From assembly GCA_002490775.1 (NCBI GenBank), contig DKUR01000052.1, forward strand, positions 1-11,070: 11,070 nucleotides of DNA, in the 5' to 3' direction. Numbering within the stretch: the stretch's first letter is position 1; each line of letters starts with the position of its first letter. The DNA is from Lachnospiraceae bacterium UBA7199. Its GTDB lineage: Bacteria; Bacillota; Clostridia; Lachnospirales; Lachnospiraceae. The notes below the pieces were generated by a model. That model worked only from the letters and a program-made list of their open reading frames with translations, did no database searches and was not told the origin of the DNA. Positions 1 through 6,289 of the stretch are shown piece by piece. The position numbers and the translations under genes were made by a program.

Positions 1-154
1 CACTTCACAGTTCCAGTTCCAAGACGGGGCGTTTTCTGTTGTAGACGGTGGTTTTGAGGTCAATATGGGCGCGCTGGATGGACGGCTGACCCCTCAATAC
101 TCCGGCAATATGTATTCCGATATGTACAAGTATCAGTTCAGAAGAGTTTTATAG
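1..154 (+). CDS. C-terminal end of an unrecognised protein (partial)
   Basis: An open frame enters from the left edge (first full codon at base 2) and ends at TAG 152-154, giving the last 50 residues of a protein. The tail is rich in aromatic and polar residues and ends ...MYKYQFRRVL. I do not recognise the family. It has no membrane segment and no obvious catalytic motif. The gene must begin outside the window. It is separated from tetR by about 90 bases that contain a good promoter, so the two are probably transcribed independently. No terminator hairpin is visible after its stop codon. The call rests on an uninterrupted frame with plausible protein composition. Confidence 0.5.
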   Translation, partial: TSQFQFQDGAFSVVDGGFEVNMGALDGRLTPQYSGNMYSDMYKYQFRRVL

Positions 155-184
155 GTGCCACAGAGAAAGAATAAGATTGTCCTA

Positions 185-213
185 TTGACTTTCAACATTC
201 AGTTTGCTATTAT
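185..213 (+). promoter_or_regulatory. Sigma-A type promoter of the tetR-ilvBN unit
   Basis: TTGACT (185-190), a 17-base spacer and TATTAT (208-213) form a near-consensus -35/-10 pair. Transcription would start near base 220, inside the putative operator at 217-233 and about 28 bases before the TTG start of tetR. Confidence 0.75.
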
Positions 214-216
214 GAA

Positions 217-233
217 AGCATGTACTTGCATGT
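217..233 (+). promoter_or_regulatory. Putative TetR operator, copy 1
   Basis: AGCATGTACTTGCATGT lies 4 bases after the -10 box and covers the expected transcription start. It holds a 10-base-period direct repeat of GCATGTA (218-224 and 228-234). Its reverse complement, ACATGCAAGTACATGCT, matches bases 868-884 ahead of ilvB at 12 of 17 positions, and four of the five mismatches are transitions. Position and recurrence suggest autoregulation by the adjacent TetR protein. That it is an operator is inference. Confidence 0.5.
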
Positions 234-247
234 AGGAGGAAACACAT

Positions 248-823
248 TTGGATGAAACAAGTCAGAAGATAATTGATGCGGCGATGGCATTAGTCCGAGA
301 TAAGGGATATGTTGCGACAACCACGAAAGAGATCGCAAGGGCAGCCGGTGTAAATGAGTGTACCCTGTTTCGCAAGTTTGAGAGCAAAAAGGATATTGTT
401 TTACAGGGGGCAAACCAGGCAGGCTGGCGGGCGAATGTCACACCGGAGATTTTTGAAAATGTAGAGTGGGAGTTGCAAGCGGATCTGGAAATGTTCATGA
501 GGGCATATATTGACAGGATGACACCGGATTTTGTCAATCTGTCAATCGGTCTGAGAGCGCCGCAGCTCTATGAGGAAACCAAGCAGCTCATTATGAAAGT
601 GCCAAAGGCTTTTTTGATGACATTGACTGATTACCTGAATCAGATGTGTGAGATGGGGAAAATACCGGAGAAAGATTTTAAGACGCTGGCATTGACTGTA
701 TTTTCGGCAACATTCGGCTACACATTTCTGAATGCATCGTTCGGAAAAGAGCTTACGGATTTTGAAAAGGATAAGTACATTAAAGAGAGTGTGCAGATGT
801 TTGTAAAAGGAATATATCAGTAA
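248..823 (+). CDS. TetR/AcrR-family transcriptional regulator
   Basis: A 191-residue protein of normal TetR length. Residues 5-50 form the TetR_N DNA-binding domain, with the helix-turn-helix around residues 26-45 (TTKEIARAAGVNECTLFRKF). The rest is a helical ligand-binding and dimerisation domain without recognisable specificity. The start is an unusual TTG at 248: AGGAGG (234-239) sits 8 bases upstream, while the nearby ATG at 252 is out of frame and hits a stop within a few codons. The gene is followed on the same strand by ilvB after 80 bases with no clear terminator. Related motifs flank it at 217-233 and 868-884, so it probably represses itself and ilvBN. The effector is unknown; a branched-chain intermediate or an exogenous compound are both possible. 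Family assignment is secure, target assignment is inference. Confidence 0.93.
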   Translation: MDETSQKIIDAAMALVRDKGYVATTTKEIARAAGVNECTLFRKFESKKDIVLQGANQAGWRANVTPEIFENVEWELQADLEMFMRAYIDRMTPDFVNLSIGLRAPQLYEETKQLIMKVPKAFLMTLTDYLNQMCEMGKIPEKDFKTLALTVFSATFGYTFLNASFGKELTDFEKDKYIKESVQMFVKGIYQ

Positions 824-825
824 AG

Positions 826-853
826 TTTGGCGCTGTCGGATGACAGTGCCAAA
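826..853 (+). promoter_or_regulatory. Strong hairpin in the tetR-ilvB gap
   Basis: A 12-bp stem, TTTGGCGCTGTC (826-837) and GACAGTGCCAAA (842-853), with a GGAT loop and one G-U pair, begins 2 bases after the tetR stop. On the plus strand it is followed by A residues rather than T, so it is not a standard intrinsic terminator for tetR. It may stabilise or process the tetR-ilvBN transcript. An alternative reading is that ATGACA at 840-845 serves as the -35 of a weak ilvB promoter. Confidence 0.5.
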
Positions 854-865
854 AAAATAAACAAT

Positions 866-885
866 ATGCGTGCAAGCACACGCAT
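866..885 (+). promoter_or_regulatory. Inverted repeat ahead of ilvB, putative TetR operator copy 2
   Basis: ATGCGTG (866-872) and CACGCAT (879-885) are perfect 7-base inverted arms around CAAGCA. Bases 868-884 share cRTGCAAGYACAYGC with the reverse complement of the site at 217-233. It lies 9 bases before the ilvB ribosome binding site. A weak promoter (ATGACA 840-845, 17-base gap, AATATG 863-868) could overlap it, which would mirror the arrangement at tetR. That it is an operator is inference. Confidence 0.5.
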
Positions 886-903
886 TAAATGATGGAGGAA
901 AAT

Positions 904-2643
904 ATGAAACAGATTACAGGTGCAGATTTGTTTGTGAAAGCGTTAAAAGAAGAAGCAGTTGACACATTGTTCGCTTATCCGGGTGGACAGGTGATAGATT
1001 TGTTCAATGCCCTGTACGGAGAAAAAGAAATAGATGTGATCCTGCCTCGTCATGAGCAGGGTCTGATTCACGCGGCAGATGGTTATGCACGTTCTACGGG
1101 TAAAGTTGGCGTCTGTCTTGTAACAAGCGGGCCGGGAGCTACGAATCTTGTTACAGGCATTGCTACGGCAAATTATGACAGCGTTCCGTTAGTATGTTTT
1201 ACGGGACAGGTGCCGACAAATCTAATCGGGAATGATACGTTTCAGGAAGTGGACTTTGTGGGTATCACAAGAAGTATCTGTAAGTATGCGGTAATGGTGC
1301 GAAAGAGAGAAGATTTGGCAGAAACAATCAAAAAGGCATTTTATATTGCAAAGACAGGAAAGCCAGGAGTAGTGGTGGTTGATCTGCCAAAGGATGTCCA
1401 GAGGGCTTACGGCAATGATTTTTACCCAAAGGACATTAGGATCAGAGGTTATAAGCCGAAACTTTCTGTACATATGGGACAGTTAAATAAGGCGTTAGAT
1501 ATCTTGAACCATGCAGTGAAGCCCGTTTTCCTGATAGGCGGCGGAGTGAATATTGCCCATGCAAATAAGGAAATGACACAGCTTGCAGAGCTGACAGGCG
1601 TACCTGTTATTACGACGATCATGGGGAAAGGGGCAATTCCCACAACGAACAGTTTATATGTCGGCAATATAGGGATTCATGGGAGCTATGCGGCTAATTC
1701 AGCGATCAGTAACTGTGATGTTCTTTTTTCCATAGGGACACGGTTCAATGACCGCATTACAGGGAAAATAGAAGAGTTTGCAGTAAATGCAAAGATTATT
1801 CATATTGATGTGGATGCGGCGTCTATCTCCCGGAATATTGATGTGGATATTCCTATTGTTGTTGACGCGAAAAAAGCGATATGTGCATTGCTTGAAAAGG
1901 CAAAGCCGCTGCACATTTCAGAGTGGACAGAGGAAATCAACCGTTGGAAAAAGGAATATCCGATTACTATGGGGAAAGTGGGTTTGACGCCGCAGATGGT
2001 CATGCAATCTATCAATGCATTGTTCGAAGATGCTATCGTTGCTACGGATGTAGGGCAAAATCAATTATGGGCCACACAATTTCTTGATATCGGTGAGAAT
2101 AACCAAATGCTTACATCAGGCGGTTTGGGGACAATGGGATATGGTTTTCCCGCAGCAATCGGCGCAAAACTTGGTAATCCACATAAAGATGTTATTGTGA
2201 TATCTGGCGATGGCGGTATACAGATGAATATTCAGGAAATGGCGACTGCGGTTGTCTATGAACTGCCAATCATCATCTGCATACTGAATAACGGATATTT
2301 AGGGAATGTGCGGCAGTGGCAGGAAATGTTTTATGAGAGGCGATATTCGAGTACCTGTATGCGATATCGGAGAAGCTGTGAGATAGGCTGTAACAGGCCG
2401 GATCATTGTTGCCCGGAATATACGCCTGATTTCATTGCGCTGGCAGAAAGCTATGGTGCAAAAGGAATTCGTGTCACAAAGGCAGAAGAGATCAAAACAG
2501 CTTTCAACAGTGCAAAACAGAATACAAAAGTTCCTACGGTGATTGAGTTTATCATAGACAGAGAAGTCAATGTCATGCCGATTGTTCCGCCAGGGAACTC
2601 CCTTATTGATATGATTCTGGAAAGTGAGGATGGCAGAGAATGA
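904..2643 (+). CDS. ilvB: Acetolactate synthase (AHAS), large catalytic subunit
   Basis: Condenses two pyruvates to 2-acetolactate, or pyruvate with 2-oxobutyrate, the first common step of valine/leucine/isoleucine synthesis; cytoplasmic. The protein is 579 residues, normal for the family. It has an N-terminal ThDP pyrimidine-binding domain with catalytic Glu51 (PRHEQ), a central FAD-type domain (IGTRFNDRITGKIEEFA) and a C-terminal ThDP/Mg domain with GDG at 435-437 and the NN pair at 462-463. Trp472 matches the conserved herbicide-site tryptophan. The start at ATG 904 is preferred over the in-frame ATG at 889 because GGAGG at 894-898 lies 5 bases upstream. Its stop overlaps the ilvN start (ATGA). 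Odd: a cysteine-rich loop with Cys485, 492, 496, 502 and 503 follows the ThDP motif. The FAD-type domain and paired ilvN point to an anabolic AHAS rather than a catabolic AlsS. Confidence 0.95.
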   Translation: MKQITGADLFVKALKEEAVDTLFAYPGGQVIDLFNALYGEKEIDVILPRHEQGLIHAADGYARSTGKVGVCLVTSGPGATNLVTGIATANYDSVPLVCFTGQVPTNLIGNDTFQEVDFVGITRSICKYAVMVRKREDLAETIKKAFYIAKTGKPGVVVVDLPKDVQRAYGNDFYPKDIRIRGYKPKLSVHMGQLNKALDILNHAVKPVFLIGGGVNIAHANKEMTQLAELTGVPVITTIMGKGAIPTTNSLYVGNIGIHGSYAANSAISNCDVLFSIGTRFNDRITGKIEEFAVNAKIIHIDVDAASISRNIDVDIPIVVDAKKAICALLEKAKPLHISEWTEEINRWKKEYPITMGKVGLTPQMVMQSINALFEDAIVATDVGQNQLWATQFLDIGENNQMLTSGGLGTMGYGFPAAIGAKLGNPHKDVIVISGDGGIQMNIQEMATAVVYELPIIICILNNGYLGNVRQWQEMFYERRYSSTCMRYRRSCEIGCNRPDHCCPEYTPDFIALAESYGAKGIRVTKAEEIKTAFNSAKQNTKVPTVIEFIIDREVNVMPIVPPGNSLIDMILESEDGRE

Positions 2644-3140
2644 AAAAGAGATGGATTTGTTTATTTGTCGAAAATGAAATAGGTGTACTCGCCCGTATCT
2701 CAGGATTGTTTTCCGGAAAATCCTATAATCTGGACAGCTTGACAGTCGGAGTTACTGAGGACAGTACCTTATCACGGATGACAATCAGTCTAACAAGTGA
2801 TGACAGGACTTTTGAGCAGATAAAAAAGCAGCTCGGCAGAAGCGTTGAGGTAATCAAAGTGATTGATTATACAGATACGCCTATCCACATGAAAGAAATC
2901 CTATTTGTCAAGGTGAATCATTGTTCAGATGCAGACATAACGGAACTGTTTCGGATTTCAAAAGTGTTCGGAGTTACAATTATTGACTATGATGGTGATG
3001 CTGTCCTTTTGGAATGTACCCAGACAGAAAACAGAAATGATGACTTAATAGCCTTGTTGAAAAGAAAGTTTGCAAACAGGATCGAGATTGTACGGGGTGG
3101 AAGCGTTGCGGTTGAAGCTGTCAGCATGACGGAAAGGTAA
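2640..3140 (+). CDS. ilvN: Acetolactate synthase, small regulatory subunit
   Basis: A 166-residue protein that activates IlvB and normally carries valine feedback sensitivity. The N-terminal ACT domain (about residues 3-75) begins RWICLFVENEIGVLARISGLF, with the typical N-x-x-G-V-L-x-R-I-x-G-L-F signature and NLDSLTVG. A C-terminal acetolactate-synthase small-subunit domain covers about residues 85-160. Length is normal. The ATG overlaps the ilvB stop in an ATGA arrangement, with GAGGA (2626-2630) 9 bases upstream, so translational coupling is expected. No terminator hairpin is visible after its stop; the next gene has its own promoter. The symbol ilvN follows the small-subunit role; ilvH is the equivalent name for isozyme III. 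Confidence 0.93.
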   Translation: MKKRWICLFVENEIGVLARISGLFSGKSYNLDSLTVGVTEDSTLSRMTISLTSDDRTFEQIKKQLGRSVEVIKVIDYTDTPIHMKEILFVKVNHCSDADITELFRISKVFGVTIIDYDGDAVLLECTQTENRNDDLIALLKRKFANRIEIVRGGSVAVEAVSMTER

Positions 3141-3206
3141 GGAATCATTCTCAAGGATGCAAAATGATAAAACCGCAAGATAGATGAAAAGAAGAATAGA
3201 AATTCC

Positions 3207-3215
3207 TGCTATAAT
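3207..3215 (+). promoter_or_regulatory. Extended -10 promoter of the AraC-GNAT/MATE unit
   Basis: TGC followed by TATAAT (3210-3215) is a consensus extended -10 element. The -35 region is poor (TGAAAA at 3185-3190), which suits an extended -10 or an activator-dependent promoter. Transcription would start near 3222, so an ATG at 3222 would be leaderless and the start at 3261 is favoured. Confidence 0.65.
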
Positions 3216-3260
3216 TATAGCATGCCGATCAGAATGCTAAGGAGAAAGGAGAAAGCTGTA

Positions 3261-4157
3261 ATGGCGGGAAATATCAGAAATGTGACAGCGGCAATTGACT
3301 ATATCGAAAGCCATCTGCATGAAAAGCCGGATCTGGATACGATTGCGGAAGCGCTGCATTATTCAAAGTATTATCTGCACAGGATGTTTACAGGCACGGT
3401 GGGACTGACAATCCAGACCTACGCACAACGCCGAAGGTTGACTGAAGCCGCAAAGCTGCTTGTTTTTTCCGATAAGCCGATTCTTGAAATTGCACTCACT
3501 GCCGGATATGAAAGCCAACAGTCTTTTACTGACAGTTTCAGAGCCATGTATAAAAAGGCCCCTAACCAGTACAGGGAGGAAGAGGCATTTTACCCGTTGC
3601 AGCTAAGATGCGTTCTGCATGAAAAGGTGGCAGACTTAGAAAGGGAAGCCTGTTTATGGCAGGAGATTGCCTATGCAACAGAGGCGGATATCCCGGCATG
3701 GATGGAGCTGGTTCATCTTGTGATTGACGGTTTTCCGCATCTGGATGAGGGGCAGTATCTGGAACAGCTGCGGGAGTACATCAGGAACAGGCGGGCATGG
3801 ATTTTGAAAGACGGCGATATCGCAGTCGGGGTCATGGCATTTCATGAAATGACGGGAAGTATTGATTTTCTGGGTGTGCATCCGCAATACCGGAAAAAGG
3901 GAATTGCAAAAGCATTCTGTGAAAAAGCGCTGCACGAACTGGTATGCTCCGAGGCGATCACTGTCACGACTTTCAGGGAGGGCGACAAGGCGGATACCGG
4001 ACACCGGAAGACGATCAAAAGTCTTGGATTTGCCGAGGCGGAACTGCTGGTCGAGTTTGGTTACCCGACACAGCGGTTTATATTACAGAAACCCCAAAAC
4101 GGTTTCTGTAATCATGTACTACGGAAAGAGGAAACGGAGGGTATGGAGCATGTATGA
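3261..4157 (+). CDS. AraC-type HTH regulator fused to a GNAT acetyltransferase domain
   Basis: A 298-residue two-domain protein. Residues 5-105 are an AraC/XylS DNA-binding domain with two helix-turn-helix motifs (DLDTIAEALHYSKYYLHRMF and ILEIALTAGYESQQSFTDSF) ending in the usual P-x-x-Y-R. Residues about 130-275 form a GNAT fold whose acetyl-CoA loop is QYRKKGIA (209-216), preceded by the beta strand IDFLGVHP. Substrate unknown; the domain may sense or modify a small molecule, possibly a drug. ATG 3261 is chosen because AAGGAG repeats at 3239-3251 sit just upstream, whereas ATG 3222 falls at the expected transcription start. The last 8 bases overlap the MATE pump gene, so the pair is probably co-translated and the regulator likely controls the pump. 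The C-terminal ~25 residues after RFILQK are polar and encode a hairpin, so they may be a read-through tail. Confidence 0.88.
   Translation: MAGNIRNVTAAIDYIESHLHEKPDLDTIAEALHYSKYYLHRMFTGTVGLTIQTYAQRRRLTEAAKLLVFSDKPILEIALTAGYESQQSFTDSFRAMYKKAPNQYREEEAFYPLQLRCVLHEKVADLEREACLWQEIAYATEADIPAWMELVHLVIDGFPHLDEGQYLEQLREYIRNRRAWILKDGDIAVGVMAFHEMTGSIDFLGVHPQYRKKGIAKAFCEKALHELVCSEAITVTTFREGDKADTGHRKTIKSLGFAEAELLVEFGYPTQRFILQKPQNGFCNHVLRKEETEGMEHV
4082..4112 (+). repeat. Perfect 12-bp inverted repeat ahead of the MATE pump
   Basis: ATTACAGAAACC (4082-4093) and GGTTTCTGTAAT (4101-4112) are exact inverted copies around a 7-base loop. They lie inside the 3' end of the AraC-GNAT gene and 23 bases upstream of the pump's GGAGGG. 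It could be an operator, an RNA stem affecting coupling to the pump, or the stem of a former terminator now inside the frame; no T-run follows. Confidence 0.75.
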
Positions 4158-5490
4158 AACGCAGGCAGAAGAGAATCCGCTATCCCGGGACTTTACGATC
4201 AAGTCGCTGTTGAAATTTGCGTTTCCAACCATTGTAATGATGCTGCTCATGGGGCTGTACACGATTGTTGATACGATTTTTGTGGCACGGTTTGCAGGAA
4301 CCAATGCCCTGTCAGCGCTCAATATCGTATGCCCGGTCATCAACCTGATCGTAGGGATTGGGACTATGCTTGCCACGGGAGGAAGCGCGATCATTGCAAG
4401 GAAGATGGGAGCGGGGGAAACCGTAAGGGCATCTCAGGATTTTACCCTGATCATCGGTGCAGGCGCTATCTTAGGAGTGGCAATCGCTGCTTTTGGAACG
4501 GTATTGATAGACAGCATGATCTGGGGGCTTGGGGCAAGCCGGATCTTATTTTCGTATTGCAGGGAATATTTATTTGTCCTGCTTTTGTTTACGCCTGCGA
4601 GCATAATGCAGGTCCTTTTTCAGAATCTGATTGTGACGGCAGGACGCCCCGGAATCGGCATGGCCCTTGGGATAAGCGCAGGAGCGGCCAATATCCTTTT
4701 TGATTACATTTTTATGGTTCCGCTTCAGATGGGGATCAAGGGAGCGGCATTGGGAACGGGCATTGGGTATCTGATACCGACAGTGGCGGGCGTCCTGTTT
4801 TTCACGGTGGGAAATGGCAGTCTGCATTTCAGAAAGCCGGTTATGGACATTTCCATACTGGCGGGAAGCTGCACGAATGGTTTTTCGGAAATGGTAAGCC
4901 AGGGAGCCTGCGCGGTGACCACATTCCTTTTTAACAGGATTATGATGAGACTGCTGGGTGAGGACGGCGTGGCCGCCATCACGATCATTATTTACACGCA
5001 GTTCCTGCTGACTGCTCTTTACATAGGTTTTTCTATGGGAGTGGCTCCCGTTATCAGCTATAACTATGGGAAACAGGACCATGCCCGATTAAAAAAGGTC
5101 TTTTCCATCTGTATGCGGTTCATCATTCTGGTTTCCATCGTTATCTTTGGCGTGGCTATTGCCTTTGGCGCTCCTCTGGTCAGCTTTTTTGCAAAGAAGG
5201 GGACTGCGGTTTATGAGATTGCCAGGCAAGGGTTCACGATCTTCCCGTTCAGCTTTTTGTTCTGCGGGCTGAACATTTTTGCTTCTGCCACATTTACTGC
5301 GCTGTCAAACGGGAAGCTGTCGGCGGTCATATCTTTCCTGCGGACGTTCGGGCTGATCCTTGTGTTTCTGCTCATCCTGCCGGAATTTATGGGAGTGGCG
5401 GGTGTATGGCTGGCAGTGCCGATGGCAGAGTTGCTTACCATGGTGGTGGCGCTGTTTCTTCTTTACCGGAATTTTGATAAAAAGGAATGA
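4150..5490 (+). CDS. MATE-family multidrug/Na+ (or H+) antiporter
   Basis: An inner-membrane efflux protein of 446 residues, the usual length for twelve-helix MATE proteins. The sequence is hydrophobic throughout. It starts with a short cytoplasmic tail, then KFAFPTIVMMLLMGLYTIVD, VARFAGTNALSALNIVCPV and GGSAIIARKMGAGE, the features of the first MatE half. The second half repeats the pattern from about residue 235 (GFSEMVSQGACAVTTFLFNR, GVAPVISYNYG). It resembles the MepA/DinF-like branch found in Firmicutes. The start at ATG 4150 is set by GGAGGG (4136-4141) 8 bases upstream; the reading frame is open further upstream but only over the regulator gene. It overlaps the AraC-GNAT gene by 8 bases, which suggests an efflux operon with its own regulator. 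The substrate cannot be read from sequence. Confidence 0.93.
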   Translation: MYETQAEENPLSRDFTIKSLLKFAFPTIVMMLLMGLYTIVDTIFVARFAGTNALSALNIVCPVINLIVGIGTMLATGGSAIIARKMGAGETVRASQDFTLIIGAGAILGVAIAAFGTVLIDSMIWGLGASRILFSYCREYLFVLLLFTPASIMQVLFQNLIVTAGRPGIGMALGISAGAANILFDYIFMVPLQMGIKGAALGTGIGYLIPTVAGVLFFTVGNGSLHFRKPVMDISILAGSCTNGFSEMVSQGACAVTTFLFNRIMMRLLGEDGVAAITIIIYTQFLLTALYIGFSMGVAPVISYNYGKQDHARLKKVFSICMRFIILVSIVIFGVAIAFGAPLVSFFAKKGTAVYEIARQGFTIFPFSFLFCGLNIFASATFTALSNGKLSAVISFLRTFGLILVFLLILPEFMGVAGVWLAVPMAELLTMVVALFLLYRNFDKKE

Positions 5491-5491
5491 T

Positions 5492-5632
5492 ATTAAATTT
5501 ACGGATCGGATAGCTTATTATAATACGTTTGATGAGTATCATGTGAAGCATCATTTGGATGCAATGGAGAAGCTGTTTGCCAGATATGGGAACGCAAGGC
5601 TGGATAGCTGTTTAGCGATGTTGGGAAATTGA
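5492..5632 (+). pseudogene. Fragment of a mobile-element-type protein
   Basis: Directly after the MATE stop, a different frame encodes about 46 well-behaved residues (DRIAYYNTFDEYHVKHH..., ending CLAMLGN) before TGA 5630-5632. It has no start codon or ribosome binding site of its own. The stretch reminds me of a domain in large proteins of Firmicute conjugative elements; I cannot name the family with certainty. It looks like an internal remnant left by recombination and marks the junction between the efflux operon and the defence-like region. Confidence 0.4.
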
Positions 5633-5841
5633 AGAAATTCTGTGTCAACATGGCAAAAAGAGAGTTTTAGCGTTATGATAAAAATATTGCATGACTGCTA
5701 CGGTGGCACGGTGGATAGCCGGGAAGTGGTAGTACTTGTAGGGCAGAGATGGGCAAAGTGCGGCATTTAGAACGGTGGGATACTACGGTTTTACTACGAG
5801 TGAGGGAACGAAAGGAGACTGGATCTTTTTCTTGAACAACA
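5633..5841 (+). other. Degenerate intergenic stretch
   Basis: No gene can be supported here. A 31-codon plus-strand frame (5675-5770) begins MIKILHDCYGG and has only a weak ribosome binding site. Frames on both strands across 5673-5830 look like debris. The stretch contains direct-repeat copy A (5780-5813) and ends at the TTGACA promoter at 5842. Confidence 0.4.
5780..5813 (+). repeat. 34-base direct repeat, copy A
   Basis: Matches bases 8723-8756 at 30 of 34 positions in the same orientation with no gaps. The shared core is TTTTAC-n-ACGAGT-n-AGGGAA-n-GAAA. Sequence outside the 34 bases does not match. Together with copy B it encloses the MNT/HEPN and PLD genes. It could be an end or attachment remnant of a mobile unit, or a dispersed repeat that served for recombination. 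Confidence 0.8.
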
Positions 5842-5870
5842 TTGACAATAGGACATTTTTTCGTTAATAT
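5842..5870 (+). promoter_or_regulatory. Near-consensus promoter with palindrome over the -10
   Basis: TTGACA (5842-5847), a 17-base spacer and TAATAT (5865-5870). A perfect 12-base palindrome, GTTAATATTAAC (5863-5874), covers the -10 box and could be a repressor site. It would start an RNA near 5877. No protein-coding frame begins at once; the next gene is the nucleotidyltransferase at 5999. Confidence 0.75.
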
Positions 5871-5876
5871 TAACAT

Positions 5877-5963
5877 ATTAATAAACCAGTGACGCAACAT
5901 TGATTGGGCTGGTCGAAGGACCCTGGTCCACCGAACGGCGGGGAATTTCCCCGTTATTTTTAT
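5877..5963 (+). ncRNA. Putative ~85-nt structured leader or small RNA
   Basis: The stretch between the promoter at 5842-5870 and the terminator at 5939-5963 has no supportable open frame but strong pairing potential. GGTC (5911-5914)/GACC (5919-5922) can close a GAAG loop. ACCAG (5885-5889) can pair with CTGGT at either 5909-5913 or 5923-5927, giving alternative folds. The terminator stem ends it. It is either a stand-alone small RNA or an attenuating leader of the MNT/HEPN operon, whose ribosome binding site starts 22 bases later. I do not recognise a known riboswitch or RNA family. Confidence 0.5.
5939..5963 (+). terminator. Intrinsic terminator
   Basis: CGGGGA (5939-5944), a 3-base ATT loop and TCCCCG (5948-5953), followed by TTATTTTTAT. 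It lies between the promoter at 5842 and the nucleotidyltransferase gene. It therefore ends a short RNA or attenuates the operon. Confidence 0.75.
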
Positions 5964-5998
5964 ATTACTTCAACATTATGTAATGGAGGTGATTTGAT

Positions 5999-6289
5999 AT
6001 GCCAGATATTAGTGAAATCCAGAAAATTGTTGCTCCTATCGCGCATTCTTATGGGGTAAAGCGATTATATCTGTTTGGCTCATATGCAAAAGGTACGGCA
6101 TGCGAGAAAAGTGATGTAGATTTACTTGTGGAAAAAGGAAAGCCCATGTCTTTGCTTAAACTTTCAGGGATGCGCCAGATGGTTCAGGAGGCATTGAACC
6201 TTTCGGTTGATTTGGTCACCACGGCAGGCATTGAGGATGATTTCAGGGAAGAAATAGCAGGAACGGAGATATTATTGTATGAAGAATAA
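5999..6289 (+). CDS. mntA: MNT-type nucleotidyltransferase, antitoxin of an MNT/HEPN pair
   Basis: A 96-residue minimal nucleotidyltransferase, normal length for the family. The polymerase-beta-like signature is complete: FGSYAKG (26-32) supplies the GS motif, Asp39-Val-Asp41 the metal-binding pair, and Asp71 (LSVDLVT) the third carboxylate. In characterised MntA-HepT systems this protein transfers AMP from ATP onto a tyrosine of the HEPN toxin and silences it; the intact active site fits that role here. GGAGGTGAT (5985-5993) precedes the ATG at good distance. It overlaps the HEPN gene by 11 bases, indicating coupled translation. Upstream lies an RNA leader with a terminator. The symbol is given by analogy to the two-gene family, not by a sequence search. 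Confidence 0.9.
   Translation: MPDISEIQKIVAPIAHSYGVKRLYLFGSYAKGTACEKSDVDLLVEKGKPMSLLKLSGMRQMVQEALNLSVDLVTTAGIEDDFREEIAGTEILLYEE

Noticed and set aside
178..187. GTCCTATTG at 179-187 recurring inverted at 5845-5853
   Set aside because: Nine to ten bases matching over -35 regions is within chance for 11 kb and flanks do not extend the match.
889..903. Upstream in-frame ATG for ilvB at 889
   Set aside because: The GGAGG at 894-898 lies downstream of it and fits ATG 904; bases 889-903 also abut the putative operator.
3222..3260. Upstream ATG at 3222 for the AraC-GNAT gene
   Set aside because: It coincides with the expected transcription start and has no ribosome binding site; ATG 3261 has two AAGGAG copies upstream.
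4570..5082. 170-codon minus-strand frame opposite the MATE gene
   Set aside because: Composition rich in His, Arg, Ser and Gln without any domain, and fully antisense to a clear membrane transporter; a shadow frame.
5701..5714. T-box-like string GGTGGCAC near 5702
   Set aside because: Only a partial match to the T-box core; no specifier stem, no terminator directly after it and no amino-acid gene downstream.
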